Shown here piece after piece: positions 44,483 through 55,659 of a stretch of DNA of 64,000 bases. Under the pieces are notes generated by a model. It was given only the letters and a program-made list of their open reading frames with translations. It searched no databases and had not been told where the DNA came from. How positions within the stretch are numbered: the stretch's first letter is position 1; each line of letters starts with the position of its first letter. Origin of the DNA: Burkholderiaceae bacterium (GTDB lineage: Bacteria > Pseudomonadota > Gammaproteobacteria > Burkholderiales > Burkholderiaceae_C); NCBI GenBank assembly GCA_024235855.1, contig JACKLN010000006.1:1-64000 (forward strand), read 5' to 3'. The translations under genes were made by a program, and so were the position numbers.

Positions 44483-45045
44483 CGGTGGCGGGACCACTGG
44501 CCGATGCGGCGCAGGCCCTGGCCACGCTGCGCGCCCAGGGTGGCGCCGGCGTGGACCCGGTGACGCTGGCCCGGCTGGACGCCACCGTGCGCCGCGGTCT
44601 GCAGCACGACGCCGCCGTGCAGCAGTGGTTGGCCGATCGCCTGGCCGACGCGCTGGCGTGCCTGCAGGCGCAGGACCCGTCCCACACCGCCGACGCCCAT
44701 GCCGCGCCGCCGAAGGCGCCCTCGCCGCTGCGCGCCCTCGGCCCGGCCACCAGTGCCGAACTGCGCACCGCCCAGCGCCTGCGGCCCACGCTGGCCCGGC
44801 TGCGCGTGCAGCAGCAGATCGTGCGCGCCCAGGCCCGCCAGCCGGACAACCCCGGCCCGCTGAATTCCGAGCACCTGCTGGTGCGCGCGCTGCAGCAGAT
44901 GCAGACGCTGGCGCCGGGCTACCTGGGGCCGTTCATCACGCAGGTGGAGACGTTGCTGTGGCTGGACGGCGCACGCGGGGCTGGCGCGACCGCGCCTGCG
45001 GACAAGCCGCAACGAACGCCGGCACGCAAGGCCAAGCCCCGCTGA
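44479..45045 (+). CDS. DUF2894 family protein
   Basis: A 188-residue soluble protein with helical N-terminal part and the conserved family stretch LRTAQRLRPTLARLRVQQQI, then PGPLNSEHLLVRALQQM and FITQVETLLWLD. The C-terminus is Lys/Arg/Pro-rich. Function unknown. It is the last of four coupled genes, so it likely works with the motor-like pair in the cytoplasm. Convergent to the histidine kinase gene (16 bp). Confidence 0.85.
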   Translation: MTVAGPLADAAQALATLRAQGGAGVDPVTLARLDATVRRGLQHDAAVQQWLADRLADALACLQAQDPSHTADAHAAPPKAPSPLRALGPATSAELRTAQRLRPTLARLRVQQQIVRAQARQPDNPGPLNSEHLLVRALQQMQTLAPGYLGPFITQVETLLWLDGARGAGATAPADKPQRTPARKAKPR

Positions 45046-45061
45046 GACGGGGTCGACCTGC

Positions 45062-46404
45062 TCAGGCCGGCAGCACCAACGTCACCTGCGTGCCGCCGCC
45101 ATCGCGCCGCGCCAGCGCGATGCGGCCGCCGTGGGCCTCGACGATCTCGCGCACCAGCGCCAGACCGAGCCCGGTGCCGCCGCGCTTGGTCGAATAGAAC
45201 GGCACCAGGGCCTGCGCCAGCACGGCCTCGCTCATGCCGGCGCCGCGGTCGGTGACCTCCAGGCGCCACTCGCCCGGCAGCGACTGGGCGCGCAGGTAGA
45301 TGGCCGCCGGGTCGGAACCCGACTCGTGCGCGTTCTTCAGCAGGTTCAGCAGCGCCTGCGCCAACTGCGCCGGGTCGGCCTGCAGCAGCTGCGCCGGCGG
45401 CTCGCCGGCGGTGCGGAAGGCCACCTGCACCTGCAGCCGCTGCACGAACGCCGGCCAGTCGATGGGCTCCGGGCGCGGGGCCGGCAGCCGCGCCACATCG
45501 GCGTACCCGCGGATGAAGCCTTCCAGGTGGCGCGCGCGCTCGCCGATGGCGCCCAGCACCTCGGGCAGGCGCTCGGTCTCTCCGCGGCGCAGCAGCTCGC
45601 CGCCGGAGTAGGCCATCGACGCGATCGGTGCCAGCGAGTTGTTCAGCTCGTGGCTGATGACGCGGATCACCTTCTTCCAGGTGCGCACCTCCTGCCGCCG
45701 CAGCTCGCCGGTGAAGCGGCGCACCAGCAGCAGCCGGTGCGCGCGGCCACCGAGCTGGAAGTCCTTGGCCAGCACGTGGAAGCTCTCGTCCTCGTCGGCG
45801 GCGGGGTCGGCACCGGGCACGGTGCACAGGCCGTCGCGGCCGCCGCGCATGGCCTCGGCCAGCGCCGGCGGCTGGGCGGCCAGCACCGTGTCCACGCGCA
45901 CGCCCTCCAGCGGCCGGCCCCCGTGCAGCAACCGGCGCGCCGCCAGGTTGGCATAGGCCACGCGCCCGCCGGCGTCGGCCAGCAGCATGGCCACCGGCGT
46001 GTTCTGCACCATGGTGTCGAGCAGCAGCTCGCGCTGCACCAGGCGCTGGCGCTGGCCGCGCAGCGTCTGGCCCAGGGCGTTGTGGGCGTCGACCAGCTCA
46101 CGCAGTTCGTCGTCGTGTTCCCAGGCGATGTCGAAGGCGAAATCGCCGTCGCGGTAGGCGGTGACGACGCCGGCGAGCGCACGGAACAGCGACAGCGCCG
46201 GCGCGGCCAGGCGGTCGAGCAGCAGCGCGCCGACGAGTGCGCCGCCGACGATGCCCGCGCCACGCGCCAGCCAGGCCTCGCCCGACAGCGACTGCACCAG
46301 CAGCGCCAGCGACGCCGACAGTGCGGCCACCGCGGTGGCCAGCAACCACAGCCGCGCGCGCAGCCCGAAGCGGAGGCGGCGCCGCGCCGGCGCGGCGGAC
46401 GTGG

Positions 46405-46408
<4 letters not shown>
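45062..46408 (-). CDS. Sensor histidine kinase, NtrY/HydH-like
   Basis: A 448-residue membrane kinase: two helices (about 19-40 and 48-66), HAMP-like linker, PAS-like domain (about 130-235), phospho-acceptor His253 in ISHELNNSLAPI, and a HATPase domain with N-box LLNLLKNAHES, DRGAGMSE and GTGLGLALVREIV. The very short periplasmic loop suggests it senses in the membrane or cytoplasm. It is the last gene of the efflux operon and its start overlaps the response regulator stop. Confidence 0.92.
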
Positions 46409-47758
<1,350 letters not shown>

Positions 47759-47766
<8 letters not shown>

Positions 47767-48994
47767 TGCGCGTGGCCTCCGCCGGCGGCACGCGCGCGGC
47801 GCGAAGCGCCGGGGCCAGCACCGCGGCCACGCCCAGCACCAGCATCGCCGCCCCGCTGCCGGCCAGCAGGGTGCCGGGCAGCGGCGCCAGCGTGGTCACG
47901 CGCGTGAGCGCCTGGTTCAGCGCCACGGCCAGGGTCAGGCCGACGGCCACGCCCAGGCCGGTGATCATCAGGTTCTCGACGACGAAGTGCATCACGATGT
48001 CCACGCGGCGCGCGCCCAGGGCCCGGCGCACGCCGATCTGCTTGCGCCGCTGCGTGACCCACAGCGACGCCAGGCCGACGATACCCCCGGCCGTCATCAC
48101 CAGCAGCAGGCCGATCACCACCGTCATCAGCCGCGCCAGCCAGGTGTCGCTGCGGTAGCGGCGCTCGCGCGTCTCGGCCATCGTCGGCGTGTCGCGCACG
48201 ATGCGGCCCGGCACCGCGCTGCGCAGCCGTTCGGCCACCGCCGTGCGCACGGCATCGATCTGCGCCGGGTCGGCGCGCACGGCCAGCAGGCCCTCGGATT
48301 CCTGGCGCCAGGGCAGCAGCAGGCCGCTTTCGCCCTTGGGGTCGCCGGGGTTCCAGCTCACCGGGCCCCAGGGCGTGACCAGGCGCTCGACGACACCGAC
48401 GATGGTGATGGCCGGATCGTCCGGGCCGGTGCCGGCGTAGACGACACGCCCGACTGCGGAGGCGCCATCGGGAAACAGCCGCTCGGCCAGCGCGCGCGTG
48501 GCCAGGGCGTGGGCCGGCCACTGGCGGGACTGGCGGCGGTCGATGTCGACCTCGTCGGCGGCCGTGAAGCCGCGCCCCTCGACGATGCGCAGCCCGAGCA
48601 CCGCGGCCGCGTCGTGGGCGCCGGCGTAGACGGCCGCGGAGACAGTGTCGGTGGCACCGCGCTGCGTGGCCAGGCTGCTGTTGTTGCCGGACTGGGCCAG
48701 CGGCATCTGGTTGATCCAGGCCACGCCGCGCACGCCGGGCACGGTGCGCACCAGGGCCTCGTCGGCGCGCTGGCGATCGAAGGGCGCGACGTCGGCGCCG
48801 GGCGTGATCATCGCGACGTGGAACAGCGCCGCCTCGTCGGTGCCGCTGGGCTGGCGGGCCTGGCCCAGGCGGTCTGTGGCCACGAAGACGGCGTTGCACA
48901 GCACCGCCAGCGTCAGCGCCACCTGGGCGGCCACCAGCAGCGCGCCGGACTTGCGGCGCAGCAGCGCGGAGAGGATGGGACGGACCGGTGTCAT
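47759..48994 (-). CDS. MacB-like ABC permease (second of two)
   Basis: A 411-residue permease: N-terminal helix (about 15-38), large periplasmic MacB-PCD domain (about 40-275), then three helices (about 288-315, 345-365, 378-400) of the FtsX family with GLASLWVTQRRKQIGVRRALGARR. It lacks its own ATPase domain. Paired with the permease gene 10 bp upstream, giving a heterodimeric export complex. Confidence 0.9.
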
Positions 48995-49004
48995 GCGCGC
49001 GCCC

Positions 49005-50329
49005 TCATTGCGACTTGAGCTGCAGCGCAGGCCGCACGCGCGCGGCGCGCCAGGTGGGCCACAGGCCGGCCAGCAGCGCGCCGGCGATGGACAGCGCCAC
49101 CGTCAGCGCCAGCATCGTCAGGTCCAGCCGCGCCACGCGCGCCAGGTCGCCGCTGCGCTGCGCGATCAGCGCCAGCAGCGCCAGCGTGAACCCCAGGCCC
49201 AGCAGCGCGCCGGCGGCGCCGACCACGCCGGACTCCACCAGGAACTGCTGAAACACCTGCCGCCGCGACGCGCCCAGCGCGCGCCGCACGCCGATCTCGC
49301 CGGCGCGGGCCGCGAACTTGGCACCCAGCAGGCCGAGCACGTTGACCAGGCAGGCCAGCAGGAAGGCCAGCGACAGCCCGGCCTGCAGCTTGGTGTCCTC
49401 GCTGACCACGCCGCGCGCGGCCAGCCAGGCGTCGAAGTCGTGCAGCACCGCATCCTCGGCACGCTGCATCCGACCCTGCTGCCGCTGCTCGGCGACGTAG
49501 CCGCGCAGGTAGTCGCGGTAGGCCGCCACGTCGCCCGGCGCCAGTTCCACCCAGTACTGCAGCCAGTTGCACTCGGCGCGCAGGAACCCCTGCCAGCCCG
49601 GCTCGGCATCGCCCGTGCAGTTGACCCAGCCGTTGTTCTCGTGCTCATGGGCCACGGCGGTGCGCACCGGCACCCAGAAGTCCTCCGGCGCACCGGCCGG
49701 CGACGAACCCACCAGGCGGTAGACCTTGGGCAGCGGGTGCCAGTCGCCGATGACGCCGACGACGCGGAACGGCCGGCCGCCCAGGTCGATCGTCTGCCCG
49801 ACGGCGTCGGCACCACCGAACAGGCGGCGGGCGAAGTCGCCGTCGAGCACGACCACGGCGGCACCGGCGGCATCGTCGGCGGCCGACCAGGCGGTGCCCC
49901 GCGCCAGCGGCACGTCGAACATGGCGAAGAAGTCGGCCGTGGCGGCCATGCCGGTGGCGTAGACCGGTGCCACGTCGGGTCGTGGCGAGGCCACCGTGGT
50001 GTCGATGGCGTACAGCGCCGTGCGCCGCTGGCCCTGGGCATCCGACAGCAGGCGGTCGGCGTCGATCCAGGTCAGCTGCGGGTTGGGCTTGTCGCCGGCG
50101 TTCGGGTCGGTCAGCAGGCCGTTGTTGAAGTTGGGCACGTGCAGCAACTGGCTGCGGCCGGGCAGCGGGTTGGCCGACATCACGTGCAGCACCGTCAGGC
50201 TGGCCATGCTGGCGGCGATGCCCATGGCCAGGATCAGCACCGCCAGCGCGGTGAGGGCCGGGTTGCGGCGCAGGCTCTTCAGGCCCAGCCACAGGTGGTG
50301 ACGCCACAGCGCCATGTTCATGCCGGTGT

Positions 50330-50333
<4 letters not shown>
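49005..50333 (-). CDS. MacB-like ABC permease (first of two)
   Basis: A 442-residue MacB/FtsX-type permease: helix at about 26-48, periplasmic MacB-PCD domain (about 50-315), and three C-terminal helices with KFAARAGEIGVRRALGASRRQVF between them. Its start overlaps the ATPase stop (ATGA), and internal ATGs at residues 5 and 7 are possible starts. Transport substrate unknown; MacB-like mechanotransmission pumps export peptides, lipids or drugs. Confidence 0.9.
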
Positions 50334-51025
<692 letters not shown>

Positions 51026-51038
51026 GGTGAGCTTTCCT

Positions 51039-52298
51039 CTAGGGACGGATGCGCACGCGCGTGGCGCCGCGCGCGAAATGTTCGGTGCCGGCGATGACGA
51101 CACGCTCGCCGGCCTGCAGGCCTTCGGCCACCTCCACCGCGGCCACGCCCAGGGCGCCGAGGCGGATGCGGCGCAGCTCGGCGTGCTCGCCGGCCAGCAC
51201 CCAGGCGGCGTGTCCACCCTGGGCGTCGACGAACGGGCCGCGCGGCAGGGTCAGCACGCCGGGGCGCTGCTCGAGCACGATGCGGCCGCTCAGGCGCTGG
51301 TTCTGGCGCAGCCCCGGCGGTTGGGCGCCATCGAAGCGCACGCGCAGCTGAACCTGGCCAGCACGCACCTCGGGGGCGATGGCGACCAGGCGGCCGGCCA
51401 CGTCGTCGGTGCCGATGCGCAGGGCCACCGGCAGGTCGGGCACGAGGTCGGCGGCGGCGGCTTCGGGCACCTGCAGCTCCACCTCCAGACGTGACAGGTC
51501 CACCACCGTCATCAGCGGCGCGTTCGCTGCCACCGCCGCACGGTCGGCCACGGCGATGCTGCCGATGCGTGCGTCCACCGGGGCGCGCACGGTCAGCGTG
51601 TCCAGCCGGCGTGCAAGTTCGTCGCGCAGCGCGCGCTGGCGCGCCATGCGCTGCTGCAGGCTGCGCCGCTCGAAGTCGCTCTCGGCCGCCACCAGCGCCA
51701 CGCGGCGCGTGGCGTGCGCACTGCGCACGCGGCCGGCGTCCACCGCGTCGGCCAGGCGCAGGCAGTCCACCTGCGCCACGACGCCGGCGGCGCAGGCTTC
51801 GGCGCTGCGCTGGCGGTCGCGCTCGGCGGCGCGCAGGGCCAGCTGCGCCTCGTCGGCCTCGCGCTCGGCGGCCAGCTGCTGCTGGCGCGCGACGATGCCC
51901 TGGCGGCCGAGATCGGCCTCCAGCTGGCCCAGCGTGGCCGCCTCGCGGTCGTGCTCGGCCAGCAGCTCGGGCGATTCCACGCGCGCCAGCACCTGGCCGG
52001 CGCGTACCGTGTCGCCGGCCTGCGCGGCCAGCACGACGGTGCCGGCCGCAGGCGCATACAGCGTGGGGCTGCCGGCGGCCACCAGCCGGCCCTGGGCCTG
52101 CACGTCGCGCACGATGTCGCCGCGCACGACCTCGGCGATGCGCAGGCGGTCGGCCGGTATCGCCGGCTCGGCCCGGGCCCAGGCCCACCAGGCGCCGGCA
52201 CCGGCCAGCAGCAGCGCGACCAGCATGGCGACCCATGCGAGCCGGCGCCGGGTAGGCGGCTGCAGGCGGCGGTCGGTGGCGGCGGGCTCGTGGATCAT
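51039..52298 (-). CDS. MacA/HlyD-type periplasmic adaptor protein
   Basis: A 419-residue membrane-fusion protein: one N-terminal helix (about 23-43), lipoyl/barrel-sandwich halves (GRLVAAGSPTLYAPAAGTV and LTVRAPVDARIGSIAV), a long coiled-coil hairpin (about 115-215) and beta-barrel parts. It links the ABC pump to an outer-membrane channel, which is not encoded here. No Shine-Dalgarno sequence is visible before ATG 52298, and the predicted sigma-54 promoter would start transcription only about 2 nt upstream, so a near-leaderless mRNA is possible. First gene of the six-gene operon. Confidence 0.9.
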   Translation of the reverse strand: MIHEPAATDRRLQPPTRRRLAWVAMLVALLLAGAGAWWAWARAEPAIPADRLRIAEVVRGDIVRDVQAQGRLVAAGSPTLYAPAAGTVVLAAQAGDTVRAGQVLARVESPELLAEHDREAATLGQLEADLGRQGIVARQQQLAAEREADEAQLALRAAERDRQRSAEACAAGVVAQVDCLRLADAVDAGRVRSAHATRRVALVAAESDFERRSLQQRMARQRALRDELARRLDTLTVRAPVDARIGSIAVADRAAVAANAPLMTVVDLSRLEVELQVPEAAAADLVPDLPVALRIGTDDVAGRLVAIAPEVRAGQVQLRVRFDGAQPPGLRQNQRLSGRIVLEQRPGVLTLPRGPFVDAQGGHAAWVLAGEHAELRRIRLGALGVAAVEVAEGLQAGERVVIAGTEHFARGATRVRIRP

Positions 52299-52310
52299 CG
52301 GGCGTGGGAT

Positions 52311-52326
52311 TGCAGGCGCCGTGCCA
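52311..52326 (-). promoter_or_regulatory. Predicted sigma-54 promoter of the efflux operon
   Basis: Read on the minus strand, the site is TGGCACGGCGCCTGCA, against consensus TGGCACG-N4-TTGCA: one mismatch at the first T of the -12 element, with exact GG/GC phasing. It lies just upstream of the adaptor gene, in an operon that encodes its own sigma-54 activator. The predicted start site (about 52300) leaves almost no leader, which is the weak point of the call. Confidence 0.6.
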
Positions 52327-52380
52327 GGGCATGACCGTTCGCAAGTCCTTGATTTCACGACGACGTCTGCCGCAGCACGG

Positions 52381-52427
52381 CCTGTCCGCGACTGTCCGCT
52401 CGTGTCCGGGCGCGGACACCGGACAGG
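52381..52427. promoter_or_regulatory. Predicted upstream activator-binding array (TGTCC/GGACA)
   Basis: TGTCC occurs three times at exactly 10-bp spacing (52383, 52393, 52403) and GGACA twice (52414 and 52421). GTGTCCG and CGGACAC form a perfect palindrome with 4-bp spacer (52402-52419), and CCTGTCC/GGACAGG enclose the array. It lies 60-115 bp upstream of the -24/-12 site, the usual place for NtrC-type activator sites, and also just upstream of the divergent patatin gene, which it might control as well. Confidence 0.6.
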
Positions 52428-52443
52428 CCACAATGCGCCACCG

Positions 52444-54627
52444 ATGAAGACCCTGCTCGCCCTGCTGTGCGGCCTGTGCCTGGCCACGGCCGCCATCTCG
52501 GCTGCGGCCGCCCCGCGGCCGAAGGTGGGGCTGGTGCTCGGCGGCGGCGGCGCACGGGGCGCCGCGCACATCGGCGTGCTGGAGACGCTGGAGCGCCTGC
52601 AGGTGCCGGTGGACTGCGTGGCCGGCACCAGCTTCGGCGCCCTGGTGGCCGGTGCCTGGGCCGCCGGCATCACGCCAGCCGAGATGCGCCGCGCGATGGC
52701 CGGCGCCGACTGGAACGCGATGTTCCAGGACAACACCGACTACACCGAACTCGCCTTCCGCCAGAAGCAGCTGCAGCGGCGCTACCTGCCGGGCAGCGAG
52801 GCCGGCATCGGGCCCGACGGCGTCACCTACCCGCCGGGCGCGGTGTCGGGCCAGCGCATCCAGCTCTTCATCAACCAGCTGGTGCGGGCCGACCGCGGCG
52901 AGCGGCGCATCGACGCGCTGAAGCTGCCGCTGTCCATCGTGGCCACCGACCTCGGCACCGGCGAGCGCGTGGTGTTCCGCGACGGCCCACTGGCCCCGGC
53001 CATGCGCGCGAGCATGGCGGTGCCCGGTCTGGTGGCGCCGCTGAGCCTGGACGGCCGCAAGCTGGTGGACGGCGGCCTGGTGGACAACCTGCCGGTGCGC
53101 GAGGTGCGCGAGCGCTGCGGCGCCGAGGTGGTGATCGCGGTCAACGTGGGCTCGCCGCTGCTGGTGGCCGATCAGATCGGCTCGCTGCTGTCGGTGTCGG
53201 CGCAGATGGTGGCGCTGCTGACCGAGCAGAACGTGACCCGCTCGCTGGCGACGCTGGGCCCGCGGGACATCTACATCAAGCCGGTGCTCGACGGCATCAC
53301 CGCGGCGGACTTCGCCCGCTTCGCGACGTCCGCGCAGCGCGGTGCCGAAGCCGCCGATTTCGTGGCCTATGCGTTGCAGCCGCTGGCGGTGGACGAGGCC
53401 GCTTGGCGGCCCTGGCTCTATGCGCTGCGCGGCGAGCGCGAGGACAGCGCGCCGGTGGACCTGGTGCGCATCGAGGGCCTGGCCCGCGTGGCACCCGAGA
53501 CCGTGCAGCGCCACGTGACGCAGGCCACCGACGCCCCGCTGGACACCGAGACCCTCAACCGCGACCTGCTGCGCGCCTACGGCGACGGCTGGTACGAGCA
53601 GGTGAACTACGAACTCGTCAGCACGCACCGGCGCCAGGTGCTGCGCCTGCTGCCGGTGGAGAAGCCCTGGGGGCCCGACTACCTGCGCTTTGCGCTGAAC
53701 CTGGACTCCACGCTGAACCAGGGGTCCACCTTCGGCCTGCGCGCGGCCCTGCACCGCACCTGGCTGAACCGGCTGGGGGGCGAACTGCTGCTGGGCGCGG
53801 AAATCGGCGGGCGCACGGCGCTGGACGCGCAGTGGTACCAGCCGCTGGAGCCGGCCCAGCGCTGGTTCGCGCAGCTGGACGCCGGCATCTCCAGCGAGCC
53901 GCGCGACCTCTACGTGGACGACCGCCGCATCGCCCGCTTCGACGTCGAGCGCAGGACACTGACGCTGAGCGCCGGCGTGGACCTGCGCAGCCTGGGCCAG
54001 CTGCGCCTGGGCCTGCAGGGCGCGGACGGCCGCGTGCACGAGGACGTGGGTGAACAGCTCTTCGACCCGGCCCAGCTGCGCCGCCGCAGCAGCGGCACCC
54101 TGCTGGCGCTGGAGCTCGACCAGCTCAACCGCCTGTACTTCCCGACCGACGGCTGGGCGCTGCGCGCGCAGTGGTACCGCGACCACGACGGCCGGTACAC
54201 GCGCCTGAGCGCGGACCTGCGCGCCAACGTGTCGGTCGGCGCCTGGGTGTTCGGCGCCCGCGCCGCCTACACCGGCTCACCGCAGGGCGACCTGCCGCTG
54301 TTCGAGGCCGGCACGCTGGGCGGCTTCCTGAACCTGTCGGCCTATGCCACCGGGCAGCTGGTGGCCGACACGGTGCACTACGGGCACCTGCGTGCCGAAC
54401 GCATCGTGGGCCGCCTGCCGCTGGGCCTGCGTGGCGACATGCGGCTGGGTCTGGCGCTGGAAGGGGGGCGGCTGTCGAACCCCTACACGGTCTCGCTGGC
54501 GACCGGCAACCTGACCTCGGTGACGCTGTACCTGGGCGGCGAGACGCCTTTCGGGCCGGTGTACGTGGGCGTCGGCCATTCGGCGGCCGGCGCCAACAAC
54601 GCCTACCTGTTCCTGGGCACGCCCTGA
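52444..54627 (+). CDS. Patatin-like type Vd autotransporter phospholipase (PlpD-like)
   Basis: A 727-residue protein: signal peptide (1-~23), patatin domain (about 27-310) with oxyanion loop GGGGARGAAH, nucleophile Ser63 in GTSFG and Asp209 in DGG, then a POTRA-like linker (about 330-410, VRIEGLARVAPETVQRHV) and a C-terminal 16-strand BamA-type beta-barrel ending TLYLGGETPFGPVYVG…YLFLGTP. It is predicted to insert in the outer membrane and expose a lipase. Start ATG 52444. It is divergent from the efflux operon and shares the TGTCC array. Confidence 0.93.
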   Translation: MKTLLALLCGLCLATAAISAAAAPRPKVGLVLGGGGARGAAHIGVLETLERLQVPVDCVAGTSFGALVAGAWAAGITPAEMRRAMAGADWNAMFQDNTDYTELAFRQKQLQRRYLPGSEAGIGPDGVTYPPGAVSGQRIQLFINQLVRADRGERRIDALKLPLSIVATDLGTGERVVFRDGPLAPAMRASMAVPGLVAPLSLDGRKLVDGGLVDNLPVREVRERCGAEVVIAVNVGSPLLVADQIGSLLSVSAQMVALLTEQNVTRSLATLGPRDIYIKPVLDGITAADFARFATSAQRGAEAADFVAYALQPLAVDEAAWRPWLYALRGEREDSAPVDLVRIEGLARVAPETVQRHVTQATDAPLDTETLNRDLLRAYGDGWYEQVNYELVSTHRRQVLRLLPVEKPWGPDYLRFALNLDSTLNQGSTFGLRAALHRTWLNRLGGELLLGAEIGGRTALDAQWYQPLEPAQRWFAQLDAGISSEPRDLYVDDRRIARFDVERRTLTLSAGVDLRSLGQLRLGLQGADGRVHEDVGEQLFDPAQLRRRSSGTLLALELDQLNRLYFPTDGWALRAQWYRDHDGRYTRLSADLRANVSVGAWVFGARAAYTGSPQGDLPLFEAGTLGGFLNLSAYATGQLVADTVHYGHLRAERIVGRLPLGLRGDMRLGLALEGGRLSNPYTVSLATGNLTSVTLYLGGETPFGPVYVGVGHSAAGANNAYLFLGTP

Positions 54628-54634
54628 GACCGGG

Positions 54635-55066
54635 TCAGGCGGTGGCGCGCCGGCGCACCGCCTCCAGGTAGGCCAGGCCGTCGGGCGGCAGGCCGCTGCG
54701 CTGGCTGGCCCAGATCATCTCGCCCAGGCATTCCATGACCTCGTGGTGCGCCGCGTGCAGCGAGTTGCGGCGCGCGGCCAGCAGTTCCACCGCCTGGCGG
54801 ATGCCGCGCGGCTGGTCGATGCTGCACTGCTCGGCGATGCTCAGGTGCATCGAAAGGTGCAGGAAGGGGTTGGTGCGGCCCTCTTCCACCGTGTAGACGG
54901 CGGCCAGCGCGGCGTCCACGTCGGCCAGGTCGGCGTCGTATTCCGGGTGCTCGACGATCCACTGCGCGGCCGCGGCTTCCATCGGCGTCATGACCACGCC
55001 CTGGCGCTGCTTGGCGGCGGTGGCGCAGAAGAATCGGCGCACGTCCTCTTGGCTGGGGGCAAACAT
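54635..55066 (-). CDS. DUF1841 family protein
   Basis: A 143-residue soluble protein with the family pattern MFAPSQEDVRRFFCATAAK, QWIVEHPEYDADL and NPFLHLSMHLSIAEQCSIDQPRGI; the conserved His/Gln/Asp cluster could bind a metal. Function unknown. Only 17 bp separate its start from the divergent nitroreductase gene. Convergent with the patatin gene. Confidence 0.88.
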   Translation of the reverse strand: MFAPSQEDVRRFFCATAAKQRQGVVMTPMEAAAAQWIVEHPEYDADLADVDAALAAVYTVEEGRTNPFLHLSMHLSIAEQCSIDQPRGIRQAVELLAARRNSLHAAHHEVMECLGEMIWASQRSGLPPDGLAYLEAVRRRATA

Positions 55067-55068
55067 CC

Positions 55069-55078
55069 GACAATTGTC
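55069..55078. promoter_or_regulatory. Palindromic GACAATTGTC in a 17-bp divergent gap
   Basis: The 10-bp perfect palindrome is nearly the whole gap between the DUF1841 (minus) and nitroreductase (plus) starts. Read in either direction it contains GACAAT, a plausible -10 element 4-9 bp before each ATG. This would be a symmetrical bidirectional promoter giving leaderless or near-leaderless mRNAs. It could also be a repressor site. Confidence 0.4.
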
Positions 55079-55083
55079 AGGCC

Positions 55084-55659
55084 ATGCACACCACCACCGC
55101 CCAACTCTTCACCGATGCCCGCACGCCCGGCGGGTGGCTCGACACCCCGGTGTCCGACGACACGCTGCGCGCGCTGTACGACCTGCTCAAGTGGGGGCCC
55201 ACGGCGGCCAACAGCACGCCGGCACGCTTCGTCTTCGTGCGCTCGCCCGAAGGCAAGGCGAAGCTGCTCGATTGCGTGTCGGTCGGCAACGCGCCGCGCG
55301 TGCAGGCCGCGCCGGTCACCGTCATCGTCGGCATGGACCTGGCGTTCTTCGAGCACCTGCCCACGCTCTACCCGCAGACCGACGCCCGCAGCTGGTACGC
55401 CGGCAAGGACGCCGCCATCCAGGACACGGCCTTCCGCAACAGCAGCCTGCAGGGCGGCTACCTGATCCTGGCCGCCCGCGCGCTGGGCCTGGACTGCGGC
55501 CCGATGAGTGGCTTCGACGCGGCCAAGGTGGATGCCGCCTTCTTCGCCGGCACCGCGGTGAAGAGCAACTTCATCTGCACGCTGGGCCATGCCGACCCGG
55601 CGCAGGCGCGGCCGCGCAACCCGCGGTTGCCCTTCGAGACCGCCTGCGAGCTCGTCTGA
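55084..55659 (+). CDS. rutE: Nitroreductase family, malonic semialdehyde reductase RutE-like
   Basis: A 191-residue FMN-dependent nitroreductase-fold protein. The start LFTDARTPGGWLDTPVSDDTLRALYDLLKWGPTAANSTPARFVFV and NSSLQGGYLILAARALGLDCGPMSGFD match the RutE/HadB group, which reduces malonic semialdehyde to 3-hydroxypropionate in uracil breakdown. No other rut genes are nearby, so a general reductase role is also possible. The stop overlaps the likely start of the permease gene. Confidence 0.85.
   Translation: MHTTTAQLFTDARTPGGWLDTPVSDDTLRALYDLLKWGPTAANSTPARFVFVRSPEGKAKLLDCVSVGNAPRVQAAPVTVIVGMDLAFFEHLPTLYPQTDARSWYAGKDAAIQDTAFRNSSLQGGYLILAARALGLDCGPMSGFDAAKVDAAFFAGTAVKSNFICTLGHADPAQARPRNPRLPFETACELV

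Noticed and set aside
40973..45045. Calling the operon a Zorya defence system
   Set aside because: ZorC, ZorD or ZorE are absent, no defence genes are nearby, and these DUF families are, to my knowledge, widespread in Burkholderiales; only the motor-like architecture is supported.
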